A DNA stretch of 64,000 nucleotides from DASPSR01 sp035498715 (lineage in GTDB: Bacteria > Nitrospirota > UBA9217). Under the pieces are notes generated by a model. That model had not been told where the DNA came from and did no database searches. It saw nothing but the letters and a program-made list of their open reading frames with translations. The DNA is taken from NCBI GenBank assembly GCA_035498715.1, contig DATJZV010000068.1, positions 62,001 through 126,000 on the forward strand, given 5' to 3'. Numbering within the stretch: the stretch's first letter is position 1; the number at the start of each line of letters is the position of its first letter. This document shows, one piece after another, positions 7,904 to 15,813 of the stretch. Made by a program: the position numbers and the translations under genes.

Positions 7904-8455
7904 ATGCAAAAAAAAATCAAAAAAGTCATAACGGCTGTTACGTTGGCTGTGATTGCGACAGCACCTGCCTGCGGTTACCATTTATCCGGGACCGGCGATA
8001 TCGTGCCCCAAGGAGTGAAGAAACTCTCTATCCCTGTATTTTTTAATGCCACGAACGAACCCTATGTGGACGTGGAAATGACACAGGCTGTGGTCGAGGA
8101 ATTTCTCACCGACGGCAGGATGAAAGTCGTGAGCCTCGAAGATGCTGATCTTGCACTTCGGGGGAAAATCACCAAATACGAGGTGATACCCCTCTCTTAC
8201 AACCCGCAGTCCTATGTGCAGCAGTACCGCATACATCTGGTTGTAGAGGCCGTCCTCGAAGACCTCAGGTCAAAAAAGATCCTCTGGAGAGAACGAGGTA
8301 TCGAGTCCAACCTCATCTCTGATTATGCCGTTTCATACAACCCCGCGGGGCAAGCCGACATCACGTTGACGAAAAATGCGAAGGATGCGGCCATCAAAAA
8401 CGCCAGCAAGGACATTGCCCAAACGCTGCGCAGCAGGGTGCTGGAAGGGTTCTGA
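7904..8455 (+). CDS. lptE: LPS-assembly lipoprotein LptE
   Basis: 183 residues. A signal peptide ends in a Cys followed by GYHLSG (APACGYHLSG), the hallmark start of mature LptE. The fold region carries PQGVKKLSIPVFFNATNEPYVD, then alternating strands and a C-terminal helix (IAQTLRSRVLEGF). LptE plugs the LptD barrel and helps insert lipopolysaccharide in the outer leaflet. The neighbourhood leuS-lptE-holA-rpsT is a classic proteobacterial order and supports the call. It is direct evidence for an LPS-type outer membrane. Confidence 0.9.
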   Translation: MQKKIKKVITAVTLAVIATAPACGYHLSGTGDIVPQGVKKLSIPVFFNATNEPYVDVEMTQAVVEEFLTDGRMKVVSLEDADLALRGKITKYEVIPLSYNPQSYVQQYRIHLVVEAVLEDLRSKKILWRERGIESNLISDYAVSYNPAGQADITLTKNAKDAAIKNASKDIAQTLRSRVLEGF

Positions 8456-8571
8456 GTGACAGTATAGTTCAAGTGTCAAGTCAAGTTCAATTGGACGCGC
8501 GTCAAATTGTTTTCGGTCAACAGTGACCTTTGAATGTTGATATTTACCCTTTGGAGTCTATGTAGGATCGT

Positions 8572-9573
8572 ATGCTCAAGTATCATGATCTCATAGCTGG
8601 CCTCAAGCAAGGGAAGTTACTTCCCCTCTATTTATTTTACGGTGAAGAAGAGTTCCTTATCCAGGAGGCGCTCGATATCATTATCAAGAAGGTCGTGGAG
8701 CCAGGAACGAGGGACTTCAACTTTAGCGCTCTCTACTGCCGCGACACTCCGGCCTCGGAAATCGTGAATCTCGCCCAAACACTCCCGTTCATGTCTGAGA
8801 AGCGGCTCGTGATTGCCAGGGATATTGACGCACTCAAGGCCCCCGACCTTGAGGAGCTTCTTCCCTATCTCAACGACCCTTCACCGAGCAGCTGCCTCGT
8901 GATGGTCTCGAACCAGGGAAGGTATGAAAAAAAATCCGTCACTTCTGCAGTAGAGGCTCACGGCGCGGTAACGAGATTCTTTCCACTCCTGGACCGCGAG
9001 GTCGTGACGTGGATCGAGGGATGGACAAAAGCGCGGGGTCTGTCCCTGCCGCGAGACGCAGCACAGTATCTCTGGCAAACGATCGGCAACGACCTGCAGA
9101 TGATTAACAACGAGCTCGAAAAGATAGAGATCTTTATAAAAGAGAAAAAGGCCATCACCTTGGACGATGTTAAGGCGGTGGTGGGGGACTTCAGGGAGTA
9201 TTCGTCCTTTGACCTCGCTGCTGCCCTCGGGTCAAAGGACCGGGCAAAGGCCTTCCTGATCCTCTCCCGGCTCCTCCAGGAAGGCGAACAGCCCGTGGGC
9301 CTGCTCGGTGCGATCGCATGGAACTTCCGGCGTCTCATGCGCGCCAAGTCCATGGAGGCGGCAGGCAATGGGTTTGACGAGATAAAAAGGAAACTGAACG
9401 TGATCTTCCATCAATCCGCCTCGTTTCATGAGCAGATGCGGAGGTTTAACGTGGAGGAACTGCGTAAGGCATTTGATGTGATGCTGTCTGCGGATAAGGC
9501 GCTCAAGTCGAGTGGCCTCTCGGGTAAGCTAGTTTTGGAGCGGATGATCCTCGAATTGTGCGGCTCTGCGTAA
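8572..9573 (+). CDS. holA: DNA polymerase III subunit delta
   Basis: 333 residues, typical for HolA. The N-terminal AAA-like domain starts LPLYLFYGEEEFLIQEAL, which in this family is a degenerate nucleotide-binding fold. The middle has SCLVMVSNQGRYEKKS, and the C-terminal collar domain includes LGAIAWNFRRLMRA. Delta opens the beta sliding clamp in the clamp-loader complex. It follows lptE on the same strand and is convergent with rpsT. A weak TTGATA-16-TATGTA match ends 7 bases before the ATG, but AGGA near 8564 could serve as ribosome binding site. Confidence 0.95.
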   Translation: MLKYHDLIAGLKQGKLLPLYLFYGEEEFLIQEALDIIIKKVVEPGTRDFNFSALYCRDTPASEIVNLAQTLPFMSEKRLVIARDIDALKAPDLEELLPYLNDPSPSSCLVMVSNQGRYEKKSVTSAVEAHGAVTRFFPLLDREVVTWIEGWTKARGLSLPRDAAQYLWQTIGNDLQMINNELEKIEIFIKEKKAITLDDVKAVVGDFREYSSFDLAAALGSKDRAKAFLILSRLLQEGEQPVGLLGAIAWNFRRLMRAKSMEAAGNGFDEIKRKLNVIFHQSASFHEQMRRFNVEELRKAFDVMLSADKALKSSGLSGKLVLERMILELCGSA

Positions 9574-9599
9574 GGGTTGTGAAAGGGGAGAAGAGGGGG

Positions 9600-9675
9600 A
9601 AAAAAGGTCCTAGCGAAAGCGCAAGGAACGCCAAGGCCTATTAACTGACTTCTTGGCGACCTTTGGGTGCTTCGC
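9600..9675 (-). terminator. Terminator of rpsT
   Basis: Between convergent holA and rpsT a long imperfect hairpin pairs 9652-9675 with 9613-9635 (CTTGGCG / CGCCAAG core) and on the minus strand is followed by CCTTTTTTCC. The sequence also resembles a dispersed GCCAAGG / CCTTGGCG repeat of the intergenic regions. Confidence 0.5.
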
Positions 9676-9687
9676 GAGGGAATCTGA

Positions 9688-9963
9688 TTACGCAGCGGAA
9701 ATCTTGCTCACCTTTGTAGAAAGGCGGGAGATTTTCCGGGAAGCAGTGCTCTTGTGCAGGATGCCCTGCGATGCGGCCTTGTCATAGGCCTTCATGGCCT
9801 TTACCATGGCTTCTTTCGCCACATCGGCGTTCTTGGCTTCCACGGCTTGCTCCACCTTTTTGGCCAGGGTCTTAAGCATGGATTTTACCGATTTGTTGAT
9901 CTCATGCTTCTTCTCGGCCTGCTTCTGCCTCTTGATCGCTGACTTGTGCGTTGCCACTTTCAT
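9688..9963 (-). CDS. rpsT: 30S ribosomal protein bS20
   Basis: 91 residues, usual length. It begins KVATHKSAIKRQKQAEKKHE, as in bS20, and is a helical Lys/Ala-rich protein with KGILHK-like and ASRKISRLS segments near the C-terminus that contact 16S rRNA. The ATG at 9963 has AAGGAGGC at 9964-9971. It is a single gene with its own promoter and terminator. Confidence 0.96.
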   Translation of the reverse strand: MKVATHKSAIKRQKQAEKKHEINKSVKSMLKTLAKKVEQAVEAKNADVAKEAMVKAMKAYDKAASQGILHKSTASRKISRLSTKVSKISAA

Positions 9964-9992
9964 GCCTCCTTCGGGGTTAAAAACAGACTAAC

Positions 9993-10022
9993 CTTTTAGC
10001 ATAAAGGGCCGATGGGTGTCAA
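9993..10022 (-). promoter_or_regulatory. rpsT promoter
   Basis: On the minus strand TTGACA (10022-10017), 18-base spacer, TAAAAG (9998-9993), about 30 bases before the rpsT start. Confidence 0.6.
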
Positions 10023-10099
10023 GAAAAAAAACCTTTTCTTGCAGTCAGTTTTCTGGTACAGTTACCACTTATTTTCGCTGAGTTCCAAGGTGATCGGGT

Positions 10100-11680
10100 A
10101 TGTCTGAGAATGTAAAGGTCGCAAAGGCGGCGGGGATCGTGGGTTCTGCGACACTTGCGAGCCGCGTCATGGGATACATCCGGGACATGGTTATGTCCTG
10201 GGTATTCGGCACAAGTCTGGCCGCCGACGCCTTCTACGTGGCGTACCGCATTCCGAACCTCCTCCGCGAGCTTTTGGCAGAGGGCTCCATGTCGGCAGCG
10301 TTTATCCCCGTGTTCACAGAGACACTCACCAAGGAATCCAAGGAGAGTGCCCATCATCTGGCAAATGCCGTGTTCGCCCGGCTGCTTGTGATCCTCGTCG
10401 TCTTGACGGGTCTTGGCATCATTTTTGCCCCCTACGTGGTCAAAATGATCGCATTGGGTTGGGAGTATAAGGTCGAGTACCACGACAAGTACCTTCTCGG
10501 CGTAAAGCTCACGAGGATCATGTTCCCCTACCTTCTGTTCATCGGCATTGCTGCGCTTTCCATGGGTATGCTCAATTCGCTCCGCGCATTCCTCACACCC
10601 GCGCTCTCGCCGGTCATGTTGAATGTGATGATCATCTCAGCGGCTGTCCTGAGCCAGCAGTTCCTGCAACAACCCATTCTCGGTGTAGCTGTCGGCGTCG
10701 TCATTGGCGGACTATTCCAGTTCCTGATCCAGGTGCCGGGGCTCAAGAAACAGGGAATGATGCTTAAGCCGCAGGTCAGTCCAAGTCATCCGGGCGTAGG
10801 AAAGATTGCAAGGCTTGCAGCACCGGTCTTCTTCAGTTCCTCAGTGAACCAGCTCAATATCTTTATGGGTACCATCTTCGCGTCGTTCCTTGCGACCGGA
10901 AGCATCAGCTATCTGTTCTACGGCATGCGGTTCATCCACTTTCCGCTCGGTATCTTCGGTATCGCTATCGCAACGGCTGTGCTCCCGACCATGTCGGCCC
11001 AGGCCGCTCAGCGCGAGATGACGGAGTTCCGCAAGACACTGTCCTTCGGGCTGCGATTGGTGTTCTTTATCATGTTCCCGGCCATGGCCGGGCTGATCAC
11101 GCTGCGGGTACCGATCGTGAACCTTTTGCTCGAACACGGACAGTTCGACCGCATTTCCACGCAAGGCACGGCTGTGGCGCTTCTATACTATGCCGTGGGG
11201 CTCTGGTCCATGGCAGGTGTGAGAATCGTTTCCCAAGCTTTTTATTCTCTCCAAGATACACGCACACCTGTTAAAATCGCTGTTCTTGCTTTGGGTACGA
11301 ACATCGTGCTCAGCATGATCGCGATCCTCTGGACTCCCCTCGCACACGGCGGCTTGGCGCTTGCCACGTCGCTCGCATCAATGCTGAACCTAGGCCTGCT
11401 TACTGTAATGCTCAGGAAAAAGATCGGCCGCATGGACGGCAGGAGGATTATGACGTCCCTCATCAAGATCGTTCCCGCTTCCATTGCAATGGGCGCGATC
11501 GGTTGGTGGATCAGCGGGAACCCCGTCTGGAATATGGGCCGGAATACATTGCTCAAGAGCGAGCTCCTGGTCGGTGGCATGGTTGCGAGCGTGCTCTTCT
11601 ATCTTGCCGCCATGTGGGTGTTAAGGAGCGAAGAGCTTACGTTCATGTGGGCAATGGTGAAGAGGAAGCGACAGCCGTGA
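10100..11680 (+). CDS. murJ: Lipid II flippase MurJ
   Basis: 526 residues and about 14 membrane segments. The family landmarks are present: ASRVMGYIRDMVMSWVFG at the start, PNLLRELLAEGSMSAAFIP (the first periplasmic/lipid-facing motif), and SLQDTRTPVKIA in the second half. MurJ flips lipid II across the inner membrane for peptidoglycan synthesis. The ATG is preceded by AAGGTGAT. The alkyltransferase gene follows after 26 bases, so the two may be co-transcribed. Confidence 0.96.
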   Translation: MSENVKVAKAAGIVGSATLASRVMGYIRDMVMSWVFGTSLAADAFYVAYRIPNLLRELLAEGSMSAAFIPVFTETLTKESKESAHHLANAVFARLLVILVVLTGLGIIFAPYVVKMIALGWEYKVEYHDKYLLGVKLTRIMFPYLLFIGIAALSMGMLNSLRAFLTPALSPVMLNVMIISAAVLSQQFLQQPILGVAVGVVIGGLFQFLIQVPGLKKQGMMLKPQVSPSHPGVGKIARLAAPVFFSSSVNQLNIFMGTIFASFLATGSISYLFYGMRFIHFPLGIFGIAIATAVLPTMSAQAAQREMTEFRKTLSFGLRLVFFIMFPAMAGLITLRVPIVNLLLEHGQFDRISTQGTAVALLYYAVGLWSMAGVRIVSQAFYSLQDTRTPVKIAVLALGTNIVLSMIAILWTPLAHGGLALATSLASMLNLGLLTVMLRKKIGRMDGRRIMTSLIKIVPASIAMGAIGWWISGNPVWNMGRNTLLKSELLVGGMVASVLFYLAAMWVLRSEELTFMWAMVKRKRQP

Positions 11681-11706
11681 GAGCGATGAGGAAGGAGGAT
11701 GATGCC

Positions 11707-12228
11707 ATGTACCACGACTGCAGTTTAGCAGTATTTAAGACCAATTTCGGCTGGGCCGGTATCGCGGTCTCGGAGCGGGGGATATGTAAGATTGTCCTGC
11801 CCAAGAAGGATAAGAATGCCGTCAAGAAGGCACTACGATCGGAGACTGGTGCTATCTCCCAGAGTGCCCCTAGCAAGCTTATTGAGCAATCCACAAAACT
11901 TCTCCAGAAATACTTTTCCGGCGAGCGCGTATCATTTGAACTCCCGCTCGATATGCGTTATTATACAGGTTTTCAGCGGGCAGTCTGGCGGGCCGCTGTG
12001 GAAATCCCGTATGGCGAGACGCGGGCCTATGCCTGGATTGCGAAGAGGATCAAGTCCCCGCGGGCTGCGCGGGCGGTGGGCCAGGCGATGGGTGCGAATC
12101 CCATCCCGATCATCATTCCCTGACACCGCGTGATCAGCTCGGCAGGTACGCTGGGCGGGTTCTCGGGAGGGCTCGGGATGAAGAAGAGGCTGCTGGACTT
12201 GGAAAGCCATGAAAAGGGTGGCCACTGA
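11707..12228 (+). CDS. ogt: O6-alkylguanine-DNA alkyltransferase with in-frame TGA at the catalytic Cys (candidate selenoprotein)
   Basis: The start at 11707 has GGAGG at 11694-11698. The protein reads through to TGA at 12121-12123 and, in the same frame, continues 34 residues to TGA at 12226-12228 (173 residues including the recoded position). Before the TGA: FQRAVWRAAVEIPYGETRAY, the helix-turn-helix RAARAVGQAMGANP, then PIPIIIP. After it: HRVISSAGTLGGFSGGLGMKK and RLLDLE, all canonical for Ogt/MGMT. The universal PCHR active site is therefore P-TGA-HR. The enzyme transfers the alkyl group from O6-alkylguanine to this residue and is consumed. Selenocysteine insertion is inferred from frame conservation, a plausible downstream SECIS, and a second candidate selenoprotein in this window. 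A nonsense mutation or base-call error (TGC to TGA) is the alternative. Confidence 0.75.
12126..12158 (+). promoter_or_regulatory. Candidate bacterial SECIS hairpin in the alkyltransferase mRNA
   Basis: Immediately 3' of the TGA, CCGC (12126-12129) pairs with GCGG (12155-12158) and, inside, CAGC (12135-12138) pairs with GCTG (12150-12153), leaving an apical loop TCGGCAGGTAC that carries G near its 5' side. The apical loop begins about 16 bases after TGA, within the range for SelB recognition. The helix is short, so this is less convincing than the second candidate at 55669-55683. Confidence 0.45.
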
Positions 12229-12338
12229 GGCACAGAGATATAGAGCAAAAACCGTATCATTATTTCTTCGCGATCTTAGTGACGCTGTGGTTATACCGGC
12301 TTTTGATTCTTCATCGCAATCAAGGGACAAAAAAGGAT

Positions 12339-12977
12339 ATGGTATTAATTAGACTCATCGTAGGCCCGCTCCAGGTGAACTGCTTCATCCTTGCGGACGA
12401 AAAGACCAAGGACAGCGTGGTCATCGATCCCGGAGACGACGCAGAGGACATCCTCAAGATCATCAGGGACAAGGGTTTCAAGGTAAAATATATTGTGAAC
12501 ACCCACGGCCACTTCGATCACGTGGGCGCGAACAAGGCCATCAAGGATGCAACGGGCGCTGAGTTGCTCATTCATGAGGGCGATGCCCCCGTGCTCGCAT
12601 CTGCGCCGCAGCATTCCCGTGCCTTCGGCATGATGCCCGTCTCCTCGCCGCCTGCGGACAGATACCTGAAGCACGGGGACGTGATCACCGCAGGTGAGGT
12701 CTCGCTCAAGGTCCTGCACACTCCCGGCCATTCGCCAGGCGGCATCTGCTTGCTCGAAGCAGGCATGGTCTTTACAGGTGACGCTCTCTTTGCCGGCTCT
12801 ATCGGAAGGACCGACCTGCCAGGCGGGGACCTCTCGACCCTTCTCCGCTCCATCAAGACAAACCTCATGACCCTGCCGGACGACACCAAGGTTTTCTGCG
12901 GCCACGGACCTGCCTCGACGATTGGCGATGAGCGCCGGGATAACCCGTTCCTGAACGCGGAATCGGGGTTTGAATAA
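12339..12977 (+). CDS. Metallo-beta-lactamase fold hydrolase (glyoxalase II-like)
   Basis: 212 residues from ATG at 12339 (AAAAGGAT as ribosome binding site); a longer in-frame start at 12279 has no such site. The metal motif THGHFDH (HxHxDH) is present, with further ligands in HTPGHSPGG, TGDALF and the final CGHGP. It starts LIVGPLQVNCFIL, as in the YcbL/GloB-like hydrolases that split thioesters such as S-lactoylglutathione. The precise substrate cannot be read. It is probably cytoplasmic. It sits between the alkyltransferase and guaB, with about 110 bases of repeat-like DNA before it. Confidence 0.9.
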   Translation: MVLIRLIVGPLQVNCFILADEKTKDSVVIDPGDDAEDILKIIRDKGFKVKYIVNTHGHFDHVGANKAIKDATGAELLIHEGDAPVLASAPQHSRAFGMMPVSSPPADRYLKHGDVITAGEVSLKVLHTPGHSPGGICLLEAGMVFTGDALFAGSIGRTDLPGGDLSTLLRSIKTNLMTLPDDTKVFCGHGPASTIGDERRDNPFLNAESGFE

Positions 12978-13166
12978 TCCGGTTTTCCTTGAGGTTTTTC
13001 GGGTTGTGTGGTAAAGTGAGGGGCAACGGCATAAGGAGAAATGAAGAAAAAGAAGAAAAAGCGGAAAATTGATTTTTGCCTTTTCCCTAATCTTTTTACT
13101 TCCCCCTTTCCCCTTAGGTTTATTCGTTAAAATTCGCGGTAAAAATAATTCTGAAGGAGAAATTCC

Positions 13167-14627
13167 ATGGTTGTCGGTCCGATTCGAGAAGCTCTTACAT
13201 TCGACGATGTGCTGCTTCTGCCTGCTAAATCCGATGTGCTACCCAAGGACGTGGATGTCCGAACGCAGCTTACCAAAAGGATAACCCTCAACATTCCGCT
13301 CGTGAGTTCGGCCATGGACACAGTGACCGAGGCAAAGCTCGCTATCGCCCTGGCCCAGGAGGGAGGCCTCGGGTTCATCCATAAGGCGCTCTCCATCGAT
13401 GTACAGGCCGAGGAAGTGGACAAGGTCAAGAAGTCAGAGAGCGGCATGATTATCGATCCCATCACCATTTCGCCCGACGCCAAGATATCCGACGCCCTGG
13501 AGGCCATGAAGAAGTATCGCATCTCGGGCGTCCCGGTTACCAAAGGCCACAAGCTCGTTGGTATCCTTACCAATCGCGACCTTCGATTTGAGACCCGGAT
13601 GAACCTCAAAGTATCCGAGGTGATGACCAAGGATCGCCTGATCACGGCACCGTTGGGCACCACGCTCGAGAAAGCCATGAAGATCCTTCAAAAGTACAAA
13701 ATCGAAAAGCTCTTGATCGTGGACAAGGACTTTAGTCTACGGGGCCTTATCACCATCAAGGACATCGAGAAAAAGATCAAATATCCGCTTGCCTGCAAGG
13801 ACAAGCTTGGCAGGCTGCGCGTAGGAGCAGCTGTCGGCGTGGGTGATCATTCCGAGCGCGTACCCGAGCTCCTCAAGGCGGGTGTTGATATCATCGTAGT
13901 GGACACAGCACATGGTCATTCTCAGGGTGTAATCGATGCGGTCAAAGCCATCAAAAAAAGATATCCCGAGATGGATGTAGTTGCGGGCAATATTGCAACG
14001 GCCGAGGCTGCAAAGGATCTGATCAGGGCAGGTGCGGATTGCGTGAAGATCGGCATTGGACCTGGCTCCATCTGCACAACGCGGGTGGTGTCCGGCGCAG
14101 GCGTGCCTCAGATCACGGCGGTCATGGATAGCTCCAAAGAGGCGGACAAGGCCGGCATCCCTTGCATCGCTGATGGCGGTGTCAAGTTCTCCGGCGATAT
14201 CACCAAGGCACTCGCTGCCGGCGCATCATGCGTCATGATCGGCAGTCTCTTCGCTGGCACGGAAGAGAGCCCGGGCGAGAGCATTCTATACCAGGGCAGA
14301 AGCTACAAGGTCTACCGCGGCATGGGTTCTATCGGCGCCATGGAGCGGGGCAGCAAAGATCGCTACTTCCAGTCCCATGAAGAGGAAAAAGCCAAGCTCG
14401 TGCCGGAGGGCATCGAAGGCCGCGTACCGTACAAGGGAACCCTCGCGGCGAGCGTACATCAGCTCATCGGCGGCCTGAAAGCGGGCATGGGGTACAGCGG
14501 TTGCGAGAGTCTCAAGGCGCTCAAGGATAGGGCGAAGTTCATCAAAATAACAAGCGCCGGCCTTCGCGAGTCGCACGTGCATGACGTGGTGATTACTAAA
14601 GAGGCGCCGAATTACAGGATGGAGTAG
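13167..14627 (+). CDS. guaB: Inosine-5'-monophosphate dehydrogenase
   Basis: 486 residues, normal for GuaB. The (beta/alpha)8 barrel begins REALTFDDVLLLPAKSDVLP; two CBS domains are inserted at about residues 95-210. The catalytic Cys lies in GIGPGSICTTR, and the flap region carries MGSIGAMERGSKDRYF and EGRVPYKG. It oxidises IMP to XMP with NAD, the first step to GMP; the CBS pair senses adenine/guanine nucleotides. The ribosome binding site is GAAGGAG. No guaA follows; the downstream DNA is a decayed insertion element. Confidence 0.97.
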   Translation: MVVGPIREALTFDDVLLLPAKSDVLPKDVDVRTQLTKRITLNIPLVSSAMDTVTEAKLAIALAQEGGLGFIHKALSIDVQAEEVDKVKKSESGMIIDPITISPDAKISDALEAMKKYRISGVPVTKGHKLVGILTNRDLRFETRMNLKVSEVMTKDRLITAPLGTTLEKAMKILQKYKIEKLLIVDKDFSLRGLITIKDIEKKIKYPLACKDKLGRLRVGAAVGVGDHSERVPELLKAGVDIIVVDTAHGHSQGVIDAVKAIKKRYPEMDVVAGNIATAEAAKDLIRAGADCVKIGIGPGSICTTRVVSGAGVPQITAVMDSSKEADKAGIPCIADGGVKFSGDITKALAAGASCVMIGSLFAGTEESPGESILYQGRSYKVYRGMGSIGAMERGSKDRYFQSHEEEKAKLVPEGIEGRVPYKGTLAASVHQLIGGLKAGMGYSGCESLKALKDRAKFIKITSAGLRESHVHDVVITKEAPNYRME

Positions 14628-14806
14628 GACCAGACGAAGCAGGCGGTCTTTCAGAAGACAGATGACAAAGGGTAGTCAAGACTGTAGTCAAAGAAGATTT
14701 GAACAGGATAACAGGATTGGCAGGCTATTAAAATCCGGGTCTCTTGATCCGTCATCCGTGTGAGAGTTGGAATCGGTTGACCTTTTCATCCACCTTTATC
14801 CATTCG

Positions 14807-15400
14807 CGCCGTAAAACACTGTCTCTTCAGGGCGAGGATATAAGGCGCCGACCTAACATGGTTAGATGCACTGTTAGGCCACTGCTTTCTGTTTGACTAA
14901 TAACAAATCATCCCATACATTTGAGGTAACCGCACTACAGGGGAACAAACCCTGTTTTGTTTTTTGAAACCATAAGTATGGGGTTCCGGCAAGAAGGTTG
15001 CCGGGCAAAACTTCTGCCGTCCAAGAAATAACTATGACACCGGATCATGAATTTCGCTAAATCTACAGGTCGCGATGCATATGCTCGCGGTACCCCAACG
15101 ATCAACGTTGGTAACCTTAAGAACAATGGTTTAGCAAAAATCCGTGGTGTCATAATTAGCGCATCTGTACAAAAGGTATCTCCCGAAACCAACAGGTGGT
15201 TTTTGGAGTAGTGGCTGCTTGGCACAGCCTGCAGTCAACCGGTTCGCCCGGAGAAACACCAGACCATCTGCATCAGTCCATGAACCGGAGACGCGGCAAA
15301 CATCTCTGCCGCATCTGCAAACAGGATCAGCTTTGGCTCTCAGTAGCTGTAGAGCCTGATTCAGGAATCCTCGGCCTTTGAGGCCGGGGAGGATGTCAAG
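14807..15400 (+). mobile_element. Decayed IS200/IS605-family element
   Basis: The 800-base gap after guaB holds no intact gene. It starts with an IS605-type end motif CGCCGTAAAAC...TCTTCAGGGCGAGGAT (14807-14840), the same motif as at 60031. It finishes with a strong hairpin CCTCGGCC / GGCCGGGG followed by AGGATGTCAAG (15370-15400), typical of an IS605 right end. Just before it, GGCACAGCC...CAACCGGTTCGCCCGGAG (about 15217-15256) looks like the 3' flank/omega-RNA region of a TnpB-type gene. No TnpA or intact TnpB frame remains. Family assignment rests on end motifs remembered from IS605 elements. Confidence 0.5.
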
Positions 15401-15430
15401 CATAATTCTATCAAAGTGTAATATAGAATC

Positions 15431-15616
15431 ATGTCAAAAGCCACAAGCATCGAGCAGGCACAAAGCGAAAAGACCAAAAAAACAGCGAAAACCCACAGCG
15501 CTGAAGGTTTTACACCCTGCAGTCAGGATATGACCATATGCGGGGATTGCGAAGGGAACCGTGCGAAGAAGAAGTGCCCACGGTTAAAGGAGTGGCTGGC
15601 GAAGAGAGGGGGATGA
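15431..15616 (+). CDS. Small Cys-rich protein, unrecognised
   Basis: 61 residues from ATG at 15431. The first half is polar and Lys/Thr-rich; the second carries four Cys in CSQDMTICGDCEGNRAKKKC, suggesting a small metal-binding or Fe-S-like knuckle. There is no ribosome binding site, but TAATAT lies 6 bases before the ATG. It begins 31 bases after the right end of the decayed element. It could be a genuine small protein or a chance frame; no homologue is recalled. Confidence 0.4.
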   Translation: MSKATSIEQAQSEKTKKTAKTHSAEGFTPCSQDMTICGDCEGNRAKKKCPRLKEWLAKRGG

Positions 15617-15776
15617 CGCCGCAAGAAGCGCTGCTCATTAATATTTATAACTGCATATCATCAAAAGAACATTTTTAAGAGATGTCCTATCCAATCATAT
15701 TCCTTGCCAAAGTGTCCTGCCGTTAAGGTCGATCATTATTCACAAACAATAAGATTAAACGTCAACAAGGTCGAGA

Positions 15777-15805
15777 TTGTATTTACCCGAAATTAACGGT
15801 ATAAT
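15777..15805 (+). promoter_or_regulatory. rluB promoter abutting its start codon
   Basis: TTGTAT (15777-15782), 17-base spacer, perfect TATAAT (15800-15805), only 8 bases before the ATG at 15814. No Shine-Dalgarno sequence is present, so the transcript is predicted to be leaderless. Confidence 0.6.
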
Positions 15806-15813
15806 TAAAAACT

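Noticed and set aside
11707..12123. Alkyltransferase as a simple nonsense pseudogene
   Set aside because: All motifs on both sides of the TGA are intact, no other lesion is visible, the TGA falls exactly on the catalytic Cys, and another likely selenoprotein lies in the window. Kept as the alternative hypothesis, not the main call.
14935..15225. 96-codon minus frame in the guaB downstream gap
   Set aside because: It lies in the decayed insertion element, shows no transposase motif and has no ribosome binding site.
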